A DNA stretch of 64,000 nt from Pseudobutyrivibrio sp. OR37 (GTDB lineage Bacteria > Bacillota > Clostridia > Lachnospirales > Lachnospiraceae), in assembly GCF_900113655.1 (NCBI RefSeq), contig NZ_FOQF01000009.1:53494-117493 (forward strand), read 5' to 3'. Below, one piece after another: positions 34,970 through 46,804 of this stretch. The stretch's first letter is position 1. Each line of letters starts with the position of its first letter. The notes beneath the pieces were generated by a model. It saw only the letters and a list, made by a program, of their open reading frames with translations, searched no databases and was not told where the DNA came from. Position numbers and translations under genes: made by a program.

Positions 34970-36358
34970 TTGGCAGACAAGCAAATGGGCACAAGGATTG
35001 AGGAGTTTAAGGATTTTTCCGCTGGGGAAATTCTACAGATGCTAAAGGAGTTACCAGATGCATGCTGTGTATTTAAGGTTGTGACTGATCCTTTTGGGAC
35101 AGTAAATGATATGCAGTTTTTGTTTGTTAATGAGAAATACTCATCGTTGGTAGGTAAGCCATCAGCAGAGTTGATAGGAGCAACCTACTACACTACTGTA
35201 AGCAACAGGGATGAGGACTGGATTAGACTTACATATCAGGCTGCATTTATGCGTCAGTCTGTTATCAATAGGACCTTTAACACCCAATTCAGTAAATGGT
35301 TTGAATTTTGGGCTGTACCAGTTTATAAGAAGGGATATTGCGCATTCATAATCCATGATGTAACAGCCGAAAAGCGCAAGGAAGAGACTAGAGAAATTAT
35401 CAGCAATTCAAATAATCTTATAATCGATTGCGCTAAGGTTTTATCTACTAATGATTTCAAAAAGGGAGTAAAGGCAGCTCTAAAAATCCTGGGAAATGAG
35501 CTTAAGGCTGATAGAGTATATATAGTCGAGGCCAAGCACGGTGAGCCAGGTGAGATTTATGAATGGATGGATAGAAAGAGTGGTAGAGGCTTGCCATCCA
35601 AAAAGGACTTTGAAAAATATGATTTTTTCACAATGTGGGAGAGACACCTTGCAGATAACAAGGTAATAATCGTAGACGATACTGCAGTAATAAGAAATAT
35701 AAACAAAGAGGTTTATGAAAATGTACTTGTTGGTAGGGTATCTCGTTATGCAATCGCCGCATTGCACGATAGGACAGAAACAATAGGTTACCTTATTGTG
35801 GATAATTACACACTGAACTTAGACGTGAATCTAAGAGAGGTAATGGAGACAGTTGCCATCTTTTTAGCTGAGGAGCTTAGAAACTTCAACATGGCTAAAG
35901 AGATGATATATATGAGCACACATGATGTGCTAACAGATTTAGGAAACAGACAGGCATTCAACACTACACTTAATCTATTAGATGGCATGAAATTACCGGT
36001 AGGCGTGTGCTTTGTGGATATTAATGGCCTTAAAGAGGTTAATGATACAAAGGGACATGAAGCAGGTGATATTCTGATCAAAGAAGTGTCAAGTGCTGTG
36101 GCATCTGTGTTCAAGAAAAAGTATTGTTATAGAATTGGTGGAGATGAATTTATAGCAATAATTCCTCAGATTGAGAAGGAAGTATTTGTAGAGCTTACAG
36201 AGAAGCTTCGCAAAAAAAGAAAAAAGATACCTATGGCTATAGGTTCAATTTGGAAGGATAGATTCTCAAGCATCGAAGAATTAATCAATATGGCAGACCA
36301 ATTAATGTATGACGATAAAGCACAGTATTATCAGGATAGTAAAGATCGTAGACACTAG
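34970..36358 (+). CDS. PAS-GAF-GGDEF diguanylate cyclase-like protein
   Basis: A 462-aa cytoplasmic signalling protein. Residues about 20-130 form a PAS-type sensor, 145-300 a GAF-like sensor, and 305-455 a GGDEF domain with THDVLTDLGNR at its start and the intact signature RIGGDEF, so it can probably make c-di-GMP. No membrane segment or EAL domain is present. The start is TTG, supported by GGGAGGAG six to seven bases upstream. It is followed at eight bases by the AraC-type regulator. Confidence 0.88.
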   Translation: MADKQMGTRIEEFKDFSAGEILQMLKELPDACCVFKVVTDPFGTVNDMQFLFVNEKYSSLVGKPSAELIGATYYTTVSNRDEDWIRLTYQAAFMRQSVINRTFNTQFSKWFEFWAVPVYKKGYCAFIIHDVTAEKRKEETREIISNSNNLIIDCAKVLSTNDFKKGVKAALKILGNELKADRVYIVEAKHGEPGEIYEWMDRKSGRGLPSKKDFEKYDFFTMWERHLADNKVIIVDDTAVIRNINKEVYENVLVGRVSRYAIAALHDRTETIGYLIVDNYTLNLDVNLREVMETVAIFLAEELRNFNMAKEMIYMSTHDVLTDLGNRQAFNTTLNLLDGMKLPVGVCFVDINGLKEVNDTKGHEAGDILIKEVSSAVASVFKKKYCYRIGGDEFIAIIPQIEKEVFVELTEKLRKKRKKIPMAIGSIWKDRFSSIEELINMADQLMYDDKAQYYQDSKDRRH

Positions 36359-36366
36359 GAAGATTT

Positions 36367-37302
36367 ATGGCAAAACAAAAGAAACAGATTGAATATAGAT
36401 ATTATGAGATACCAGATGGACATTATGTAATGGCCCTTTTAGGTGAGACCTGGGTACGTAGTTATGGTGCAGAACAGGAAAATCTTTTGCACTTTCACAA
36501 CTACATGGAGATTGGCTATTGCTACTGGGGCAATGGTCAGCTTACCATCGAGGAGTCTAATGTGCCCTATAAAGGTGGCTTAATTACAATTATTCCAGAG
36601 AACATCCCACATGAGACTAAAAGTCATAATCATGGTGTTTGTAAGTGGGAGTATCTGTATATCGATATAGACAGCTTTATTAGAAATGAGATGCAGTTTA
36701 AGCGAATGCTTCCTGAGGAGGTAATAAAGCGTCTTAATAATCATGGCTATGTAATTCAGTGGAATCAGAATAAAGTAATGACCACGATTGTTAGAAATAT
36801 AATCGAGGAATATCGAGAGGCTAAGCCTTATTACAAAGAGGCGGTAAAGGGCTATTTAAGGGCATTTGTGGTAGAGCTGCTTCGAATTAACGAGGATATG
36901 AGCTCATCCTTGACGCTGGAAGAAAAGAGACTTAACAGCTACATTGAAAGAAGCGTTAATTACATTGCGGAGCATTATGCTGAAGAAATAAAAATGTCAG
37001 ATGTTGCAGATGAATGTGGTCTTTCTGAAAGTCATTTTAGACGTATTTTTGAGGAAAGCATGAGCATGAAGCCTTTGGATTATCTTAATATGGTACGTAT
37101 CGATAAGGCCTGCGAGATAATACAAAATAAGGATTATGCCATGGAAGAGGTTGGATTTAGAGTGGGTTATCAGACTCCATCTACCTTCAACAGAAACTTT
37201 AAAAAGCTGACTGGAAAGACTCCATATCAGTGGAAGAAGGAAGAAAATATCTTAGGAATTTCAAAAAAGAATTATCAAATTAGTGCAAAAAAAGGATGGT
37301 AA
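36367..37302 (+). CDS. AraC family regulator, probable activator of the sugar locus
   Basis: A 311-aa AraC-type protein with an N-terminal cupin sensor (HFHNYMEIGYC; GGLITIIPENIPHE) and two C-terminal helix-turn-helix motifs (MSDVADECGLSESHFRRIF and VGFRVGYQTPSTFNRNFKK). It precedes a sugar ABC transporter and beta-galactosidase transcribed in the same direction and most likely senses the sugar and activates them. Candidate sites lie downstream at 37390-37435. The stop codon lies inside the terminator stem. Confidence 0.9.
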   Translation: MAKQKKQIEYRYYEIPDGHYVMALLGETWVRSYGAEQENLLHFHNYMEIGYCYWGNGQLTIEESNVPYKGGLITIIPENIPHETKSHNHGVCKWEYLYIDIDSFIRNEMQFKRMLPEEVIKRLNNHGYVIQWNQNKVMTTIVRNIIEEYREAKPYYKEAVKGYLRAFVVELLRINEDMSSSLTLEEKRLNSYIERSVNYIAEHYAEEIKMSDVADECGLSESHFRRIFEESMSMKPLDYLNMVRIDKACEIIQNKDYAMEEVGFRVGYQTPSTFNRNFKKLTGKTPYQWKKEENILGISKKNYQISAKKGW

Positions 37303-37333
37303 TTTGCTACAGCAAATTATCATCCTTTTTTCA
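37291..37333 (+). terminator. Terminator after the AraC regulator
   Basis: A 17-bp stem (AAAGGATGGTAATTTGC pairs with GCAAATTATCATCCTTT, one G-U pair) with six T residues. The stop codon of the regulator is inside the left arm. Confidence 0.9.
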
Positions 37334-37389
37334 TATTTTCGTCAAATTTACGTAGAAAAACAATTATTTAACAATCTCAAATAGTTGAA

Positions 37390-37435
37390 TTTGCACATTT
37401 CTAGCGCAAATATATAGGACTAACTGTTGCGCAAA
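37390..37435 (+). promoter_or_regulatory. Candidate AraC-type operator repeats
   Basis: TTTGCAC (37390) and GCGCAAA (37404) form an inverted pair, and a second GCGCAAA follows at 37429, 25 bases downstream of the first. A -10-like TATTAT lies at 37441 without a good -35 box, as expected for an activated promoter. Confidence 0.45.
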
Positions 37436-37459
37436 ACTAGTATTATGACCATATGAGGG

Positions 37460-37504
37460 GCGGGTATAAAACATATTGTTGTGCAAGATGCACAATACAC
37501 CCGC
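37460..37504 (+). promoter_or_regulatory. Nested inverted repeat in the leader of the sugar-binding protein gene
   Basis: An outer pair GCGGGT / ACCCGC encloses a perfect inner pair TTGTGCA-AGA-TGCACAA. It lies 34 bases before the start codon. It may be an RNA hairpin or a protein-binding operator. Confidence 0.5.
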
Positions 37505-37537
37505 GAAAATTTTTACAAACAATAAGGAGAATGGAGA

Positions 37538-38896
37538 ATGAAGAGAAAGTTACTTTCACTCATGCTTGTTGGCACAATGGCTGCATCAATGGTAGCTTGC
37601 GGAAGCAGTGCTGACACAACAGACAACGCATCAACAGATGCAACAACAGATGGAGCTGCTACAGAAGCAGTTCAGTCAGATGACGAGAACACATTAACAG
37701 TTTATGCTTGGGATGAAAACTTCAACATTCCAGCACTTAAGGCGGCTGAAAAGGATTATCAGGATGTTAATCCAGATTTCAAGCTCGAGGTTATTACACA
37801 GTCACAGTCTTCAGATGTTGAGCAGGCAGTAACACTTGCAGCAGAAGCTGGTGACTATAGCACATTACCAGATATCGTGCTTTTCCAGGATCACTATTTC
37901 CAGCAGTACGTTACAAACTATCCAGATGCATGGCAGGATGCTAGCGATGCTGATTGCGATTGGAACGGACTTGGAGCTGAAAAGCTTTCATACTCTACAA
38001 TCGATGGCAAGCACTATGGTTTCCCTGTAGATGCAGGTACAGCAATCTTCGCTTACAGAACAGACCTTCTTGAGCAGGCAGGCTACACAATTGATGATGT
38101 AACAGGTATTACTTGGGACGAATTCGATAAGATTGGTAAAGATGTTCAGGCTAAGACAGGTAAGTACCTCCTTTGCATGGATGGATCAGGAAACGATTTA
38201 TTCTACATGATGCTTCAGGAGGAAGGCGTTTCACAGTTCAAGGACGGAAAGCCATACATCAAGGATAACGAAACACTTGTAAAGGTATTTGATGTTGTTG
38301 CAACACTTGCAAAGGATAACGTTCTTTACCTTGCAAATGATTGGTCTGATTACACAGATCAGGCAATTCAGGGCGACATGGTTGCTGGTGTATTCAATGG
38401 TAACTGGATTATCCCAACAATGAAGCAGGTTTCTGAGAACTCAGGAAAGTGGGAAATCGTTCCAGCTCCAACACTTACAGGTAAGCCAGGATACGCTTCA
38501 AACGGTGGTTCTTCACTCTATATCACAGCTAACTGCAAGAAGGCAGACCTTGCTAAGGATTTCTTAGCTTACACATTTGGTGGTCGTTCAGCTGAAGACG
38601 GACAGTCTACAACATACGATGAGGCACTTCTTAACGGTGGTGTTATCGGAACATGTGCAGCAGCTGCAGAGTCAGATGTATATCAGCAGGGCGTTGATTT
38701 CTTCAACGGACAGCCAATCTACGCTGACATCGTAGAGTACACACAGAACGTAGCAACAGTAGAGCAGTCAGATTACCACTATCAGGCAAGAACACACCTT
38801 GGTACTGCACTTCAGAACGTTCTTGATAACGGATACACAACAGAGCAGGCTCTTGAGGAGGCTGAATCAAATCTTAAATTTGATATGGGACTTTAA
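37538..38896 (+). CDS. Sugar ABC transporter substrate-binding lipoprotein
   Basis: A 452-aa family 1 solute-binding protein. The signal peptide ends in the lipobox SMVACGS, followed by a Thr/Asp-rich linker. The mature part has the usual sequence pattern (ITWDEFDKIGKDVQAKTGKY) of oligosaccharide binders. AAGGAG precedes the ATG. Neighbours (two permeases, GH2 beta-galactosidase) suggest a beta-galactoside ligand. Codons are strongly biased, consistent with high expression. Confidence 0.92.
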   Translation: MKRKLLSLMLVGTMAASMVACGSSADTTDNASTDATTDGAATEAVQSDDENTLTVYAWDENFNIPALKAAEKDYQDVNPDFKLEVITQSQSSDVEQAVTLAAEAGDYSTLPDIVLFQDHYFQQYVTNYPDAWQDASDADCDWNGLGAEKLSYSTIDGKHYGFPVDAGTAIFAYRTDLLEQAGYTIDDVTGITWDEFDKIGKDVQAKTGKYLLCMDGSGNDLFYMMLQEEGVSQFKDGKPYIKDNETLVKVFDVVATLAKDNVLYLANDWSDYTDQAIQGDMVAGVFNGNWIIPTMKQVSENSGKWEIVPAPTLTGKPGYASNGGSSLYITANCKKADLAKDFLAYTFGGRSAEDGQSTTYDEALLNGGVIGTCAAAAESDVYQQGVDFFNGQPIYADIVEYTQNVATVEQSDYHYQARTHLGTALQNVLDNGYTTEQALEEAESNLKFDMGL

Positions 38897-38916
38897 TTCA
38901 ATTAGATAATGTATTT

Positions 38917-38950
38917 AATGGGAAGTGGTTCACCCCACTTCCCATTTTTA
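38917..38950 (+). terminator. Hairpin between binding protein and permease
   Basis: A 12-bp stem (AATGGGAAGTGG / CCACTTCCCATT) followed by T residues. In such operons it often allows more binding protein than permease mRNA, by partial termination or by protecting the 3' end. Confidence 0.75.
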
Positions 38951-38968
38951 AAAGAAAGGGTAGACATC

Positions 38969-39863
38969 GTGGAGAAGAAGAAAAAGGGAATGACACTTGC
39001 AAAAAAGCAATTAGCAGCTGGCTGGTTGTTCCTTACACCAGCTACAATACTTATTTTTATAATGAGTTTTTATCCAATCGTACAGGCTTTTATCACATCA
39101 TTTAAGAGTGGAAAGGGCGTAAACATCAAGTTCGCAGATCCACTAACATACAATTATCAACGAATGCTACAGGATGTAATTTTCAAAACATCAATGAAAA
39201 ATACATTCCTTTATTTAATAGTAGAGGTTCCTGTGATGTTAATTTTGGCTATCTTATTAGCTCAGCTTCTTAACAACAAGGACCTTAAGTTTAAAGGTAT
39301 TTTTAGAACATGCATATTCTTACCATGTGCAACATCTCTTGTATCATACTCATTGATTTTCAAGTCAATGTTTGCTACACAGGGCCTTATCAACACAGTT
39401 CTTCAGAACATTGGTCTTACACATGAGAATATCAATTTCCTTGGAACAGCATCAACAGCAAGAGCAATCATCATCATTGCCCTTATCTGGAGATGGACAG
39501 GATATAACATGGTATTTTACCTTGCTGGTCTTCAGAACATTGAATATTCAGTATATGAAGCAGCTAAAATCGATGGTGCAAACGGATGGAAGACATTCTG
39601 GTACATCACAGTGCCACTTCTTAAGCCAACAATCGTTATGACAGCTATCATGTCTATAAACGGTACATTACAGCTCTTCGATGAGTCAGTAAACTTAACA
39701 AGTGGTGGACCTGCAAACTCAACAATCACAATGTCTCACTACATTTACAACCAGGCATTTGGACAGGGTGTAGGAAACCTAGGCTACACATCAGCAATGT
39801 CATTTGTAGTATTTATAATGGTTGCAATACTTGCATTTATCAATCTGAAAGTAGGTGATACAC

Positions 39864-39871
<8 letters not shown>
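38969..39871 (+). CDS. Sugar ABC transporter permease (MalF type)
   Basis: A 300-aa inner-membrane permease with six hydrophobic segments. The EAA loop is visible around YEAAKIDGANGWKTFWYITVP. A GTG start at 38969 is supported by AAAGGG eight bases upstream; a longer reading would cross the hairpin. It ends overlapping the second permease. No ATPase gene is in the operon. Confidence 0.92.
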
Positions 39872-43719
<3,848 letters not shown>

Positions 43720-43735
43720 GGCATAATATATATGG

Positions 43736-43741
43736 TATAAT
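43736..43741 (+). promoter_or_regulatory. Extended -10 promoter after lacZ
   Basis: TATAAT with a TGn extension (TGGTATAAT) and a weak -35. The hairpin at 43744 begins almost at the expected start of transcription. Confidence 0.4.
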
Positions 43742-43743
43742 GA

Positions 43744-43776
43744 ATGTCGGCTGCAAAGGTGTGGCCGGCATTTTTT
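43744..43776 (+). terminator. Terminator after lacZ
   Basis: Stem ATGTCGGCTGC / GTGGCCGGCAT with three G-U pairs, loop AAAGGT and six T residues. Confidence 0.8.
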
Positions 43777-43822
43777 AAAAGCAAATACTTGCTTAAACTA
43801 GAAGGAAAGTTGAGGGATAATT

Positions 43823-44350
43823 ATGTTTGAATCTAATGACACATTCGTAGAAGAGGCAGTAAAAGTAATTGAGACAGCTCAGGATAAAACAAAGAAAACA
43901 GCTGCTTCTGTAATAACTTTAATATTATTAGTCAGTCTTGTTACCTATTCACGAGGGTTTTTGACAATTATTATGGCGATTTTGCTCATTGCTATGGCTA
44001 TATATACGATAATATTATACTCGAACAAAAACATAGAATATGAATATGACTACACAAATGGTAGCCTTGAAATTGCTAAAATCATTAACAACGAGAAGAG
44101 AAAAAAGGTTGTTACTGTTGAATCGAGCGAAGTAAAGATGGTTGCAGCAACAGATACTAATGAATCACTTAAATACGACCATGTACAGCTTAAAACTTAT
44201 GATTGCAGCGCCCATGATTCAGAGCAAAAAGATTACATCTTAGTGGCTCACAGCGAGGCAAAAGGCAACGATTTCAAAGTAATATTCACACCTTCAGAGA
44301 AGTTGCTCAAAGCAATGGCTAAATACAACAAACACGACATATATCTCTAA
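43823..44350 (+). CDS. Uncharacterised membrane protein
   Basis: A 175-aa protein with a short amphipathic N-terminus, a hydrophobic region of two close segments (residues about 30-67) and a soluble beta-rich C-terminal domain. No family with known function recognised. It sits between lacZ and galK in the same direction, which may be incidental. AAGGAAAG is upstream of the ATG. Confidence 0.7.
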   Translation: MFESNDTFVEEAVKVIETAQDKTKKTAASVITLILLVSLVTYSRGFLTIIMAILLIAMAIYTIILYSNKNIEYEYDYTNGSLEIAKIINNEKRKKVVTVESSEVKMVAATDTNESLKYDHVQLKTYDCSAHDSEQKDYILVAHSEAKGNDFKVIFTPSEKLLKAMAKYNKHDIYL

Positions 44351-44398
44351 AGCCTTCCCCCTCTGGGGGAAGGTGTCAGCGTAGCTGACGGATGAGGG
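44351..44398 (+). repeat. Dispersed double-hairpin repeat, copy B
   Basis: Same layout as the copy at 9053: CCTTCCCCC-TCT-GGGGGAAGG, then GTCAGC-GTA-GCTGAC, then GGATGAGGG. It begins at the stop codon of the membrane protein and ends 15 bases before galK. Confidence 0.9.
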
Positions 44399-44413
44399 TA
44401 AAAGGAGAATCAA

Positions 44414-45583
44414 ATGAACGTACAAGAACTAAAGCAAATATTCGAATCAAAATTCGGCGAAGCTGGCGATATCCGCACATATTTCGCTCCAGGCCGAGTA
44501 AATCTTATCGGTGAACACACAGATTACAATGGTGGCCACGTATTTCCATGCGCACTTACAATTGGAACATACGCAGTAGCAAGAAAGCGCGAGGATAAGG
44601 TAATAAAGCTTTACTCAGCAAACATCGAAAGAGTAGGCGTTATCGAAAGCTCACTTGATGATCTTACAAACAAGGATGAATACAACTGGGCAAACTATCC
44701 ACTTGGTGTTGTTTGGGCCTTAATCGAGAAGGGTGCAGAAATTAAATCAGGATTTGAAATGGTAGTTTGGGGCAATATTCCCAACGGTTCAGGCCTTTCA
44801 TCATCTGCTTCACTTGAGGTACTTACAGGCACAATGCTTAACGATATGTTTGGCTTAGACAAGACAATGATTGATTTAGCCCTTATCGGACAGTATTCAG
44901 AGAACAATTTCAATGGATGTAACTGTGGTATAATGGACCAATTTGCGGTAGCAATGGGACAAAAAGACCACGCCATTTTCCTTGACTGTGCAGATTTATC
45001 CTATAAATATGCCAGCGTAAAGCTTGAAGGAGCTAAGATTGTTATTACAAATTCTAAGGTAAAGCACTCGCTTGTAGACAGCGCATATAACGACAGAAGA
45101 AATGAGAGCGCTCAGGCTCTTGCAGATCTTCAGACAGTATGCGGCATCAGCACTCTTGGTGATCTTACAGACGAGGAATTCGAAAAGTATGGCAGTGCTA
45201 TTAAGGATGAGGTTAACTACCGCAGAGCAAAGCATGCAGTAGCTGAGAACCAGCGTACAATCAAGGCTGTAGATGCTCTTAATAAGAACGATATTGAAAC
45301 ATTTGGTAAGCTTATGAACGCTAGCCACGTTTCACTTCGAGACGACTACGAAGTATCATGTGAAGAAGTAGATTTCCTTGTAGAAACAGAGTGGTCAGTT
45401 CCAGGCGTAATCGGAGCTCGTATCACAGGCGGCGGCTTCGGAGGCTGTACAGTAGCAATCGTAAAGGATGAGGCTGTTGAGAACTTTAAAGAAGTTGTAG
45501 GCAAGGCTTACAAAGAGAAATTTGATTTAGATGCTGAGTTCTACGTAGTAGATATCGGCGATGGCGCAAAGAGAATTGCATAA
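44414..45583 (+). CDS. galK: Galactokinase
   Basis: A 389-aa GHMP kinase that phosphorylates galactose to galactose-1-phosphate, the first Leloir step. The galactokinase signature GRVNLIGEHTDYNGG (residues 27-41), the ATP-binding PNGSGLSSSASLEV and the C-terminal TGGGFGGCTVAI are intact. It would take galactose released by LacZ. galT and galE are not in the window. AAAGGAG precedes the ATG. Confidence 0.96.
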   Translation: MNVQELKQIFESKFGEAGDIRTYFAPGRVNLIGEHTDYNGGHVFPCALTIGTYAVARKREDKVIKLYSANIERVGVIESSLDDLTNKDEYNWANYPLGVVWALIEKGAEIKSGFEMVVWGNIPNGSGLSSSASLEVLTGTMLNDMFGLDKTMIDLALIGQYSENNFNGCNCGIMDQFAVAMGQKDHAIFLDCADLSYKYASVKLEGAKIVITNSKVKHSLVDSAYNDRRNESAQALADLQTVCGISTLGDLTDEEFEKYGSAIKDEVNYRRAKHAVAENQRTIKAVDALNKNDIETFGKLMNASHVSLRDDYEVSCEEVDFLVETEWSVPGVIGARITGGGFGGCTVAIVKDEAVENFKEVVGKAYKEKFDLDAEFYVVDIGDGAKRIA

Positions 45584-45586
45584 ACC

Positions 45587-45614
45587 AAAGGGGCTTTTTA
45601 CAGCCCCTTTTTTG
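45587..45614. terminator. Shared terminator of galK and the LacI-type gene
   Basis: Perfect stem AAAGGGGCT / AGCCCCTTT with T residues on one side and A residues on the other, between convergent genes. Confidence 0.85.
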
Positions 45615-46617
45615 TTGTCAATCCTTGCTTTAAGATAGGTAAGGTAGAATAACCCTGCGCTAGTAACAGGGGATTATCAATTTTACGTATGAGGGTTTGA
45701 GCGGCTTGGAATCCTAAATCAAACATATCAATGTCGACTACAGTAGGCTTAGGCTCGATAATATTTGCGTAGGGATAGCTATCAAATGTGATAAAGGCAA
45801 TATCATTAGGAACATCAAGCTTCAAATCTAAAATTCCTGCGGAAACCCCAAAAGCAATGGTGTTATTTTCACATATAATAGCCTGTATTTTAGGATTATC
45901 CGTAAGTATTTCTTTGGTTAAGCTTCTAGCGTTAGAAATATTAGAGGAAATACTATATATATTTTCGGCCGCCAAATGTAAGCCATGGTTGATAAATGCT
46001 TTCTTAACACCCTTTAGGCGTTGATTTGAAATAAAATCAGTTCTTTTTTCTCCAATGAAAACAATATTCATGTATCCACATTCAAGCAAATGCTCTGCAG
46101 CACACTGGCCAGCTAAAACGTGATTTGTATCAATCCAACACAGCTGATTATCCATGCTTGGACTACCGATAATCACATGAGGAAAATTTGAATCGATGAT
46201 ATATTTAGCAGTTTCCTCAGTCACAGCGGAACCATGTACAAGTATTCCATCTGCACAGCCCGATTGTATAGCTTGAATAACAGGGGATTCCTGTCCATCC
46301 TTCATTGATATATCCATAAGACTTAATGTGTAATCAAGGCCAGACAAGGCGCTATAGGAGCCATCCATGATTTCAAACATGTGAGGATTAAGATATGGCT
46401 CATTTTTCTTCATTGATGTAAGAAAAATAATGTTTTTAGTATTCTGTTTTGCAAAACTCACAGCCCTGGAATTTGGGGTGTAGTTCAGCCTTCTAATGGT
46501 TTCTTGCACTCTGTTAATAGTATCTTGTGAGATAGAACCCTTCCCATTAATGATTTTCGAAACAGTAGAGATGGAAACCCCAGCTTCGTTTGCAACATCT
46601 TTTATAGTTACACTCAT
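45598..46617 (-). CDS. LacI family transcriptional regulator
   Basis: A 339-aa LacI/GalR-type repressor. The N-terminal HTH (TIKDVANEAGVSISTVSKII) and hinge (RLNYTPNSRAVS) are typical, followed by a periplasmic-binding-protein-like sugar sensor. It is divergent from the two GH13 genes and convergent with galK; control of the alpha-glucan genes is the simplest inference. GGGAGG precedes the ATG. Confidence 0.93.
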   Translation of the reverse strand: MSVTIKDVANEAGVSISTVSKIINGKGSISQDTINRVQETIRRLNYTPNSRAVSFAKQNTKNIIFLTSMKKNEPYLNPHMFEIMDGSYSALSGLDYTLSLMDISMKDGQESPVIQAIQSGCADGILVHGSAVTEETAKYIIDSNFPHVIIGSPSMDNQLCWIDTNHVLAGQCAAEHLLECGYMNIVFIGEKRTDFISNQRLKGVKKAFINHGLHLAAENIYSISSNISNARSLTKEILTDNPKIQAIICENNTIAFGVSAGILDLKLDVPNDIAFITFDSYPYANIIEPKPTVVDIDMFDLGFQAAQTLIRKIDNPLLLAQGYSTLPILKQGLTTKKGL

Positions 46618-46642
46618 AAAAACCTCCCGTAAAAATGCACAA

Positions 46643-46692
46643 ATTAAAAAAATAAGGATAGCGTTTTCCTACAAAAGGAAAAGAAAATATCC
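46643..46692 (-). promoter_or_regulatory. Palindrome/terminator-like hairpin upstream of the LacI-type gene
   Basis: On the minus strand, AGGATA ... TATCCT encloses TTTTCCT / AGGAAAA arms and is followed by a long T tract before the ribosome site. It could be an operator, a leader terminator, or both. Confidence 0.5.
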
Positions 46693-46701
46693 TAATAAAC
46701 A

Positions 46702-46730
46702 TTGAAAATACATATCTTGTGAATTAAATT
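46702..46730 (+). promoter_or_regulatory. Predicted promoter of the GH13 genes
   Basis: TTGAAA and TAAATT with a 17-base spacer, between the LacI-type gene and the GH13 gene. Confidence 0.5.
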
Positions 46731-46762
46731 CTATGTCATGAAAGATAAATAATCAACGAGTA

Positions 46763-46777
46763 AGGAAAAAGTTTCCT
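46763..46777 (+). promoter_or_regulatory. Candidate operator AGGAAA-AAG-TTTCCT
   Basis: A perfect 6-bp inverted repeat, about 33 bases downstream of the -10 box, a position suited to blocking transcription. The neighbouring LacI-type protein is the obvious candidate, though the usual central CG is missing. Confidence 0.4.
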
Positions 46778-46804
46778 AAAATATATGCGAAAGGAATATG
46801 TATT

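Noticed and set aside
34860..34970. Programmed frameshift that would extend LarC1 into LarC2
   Set aside because: The bases after the stop contain a promoter and leader for the GGDEF gene; no LarC2-like sequence occurs in any frame.
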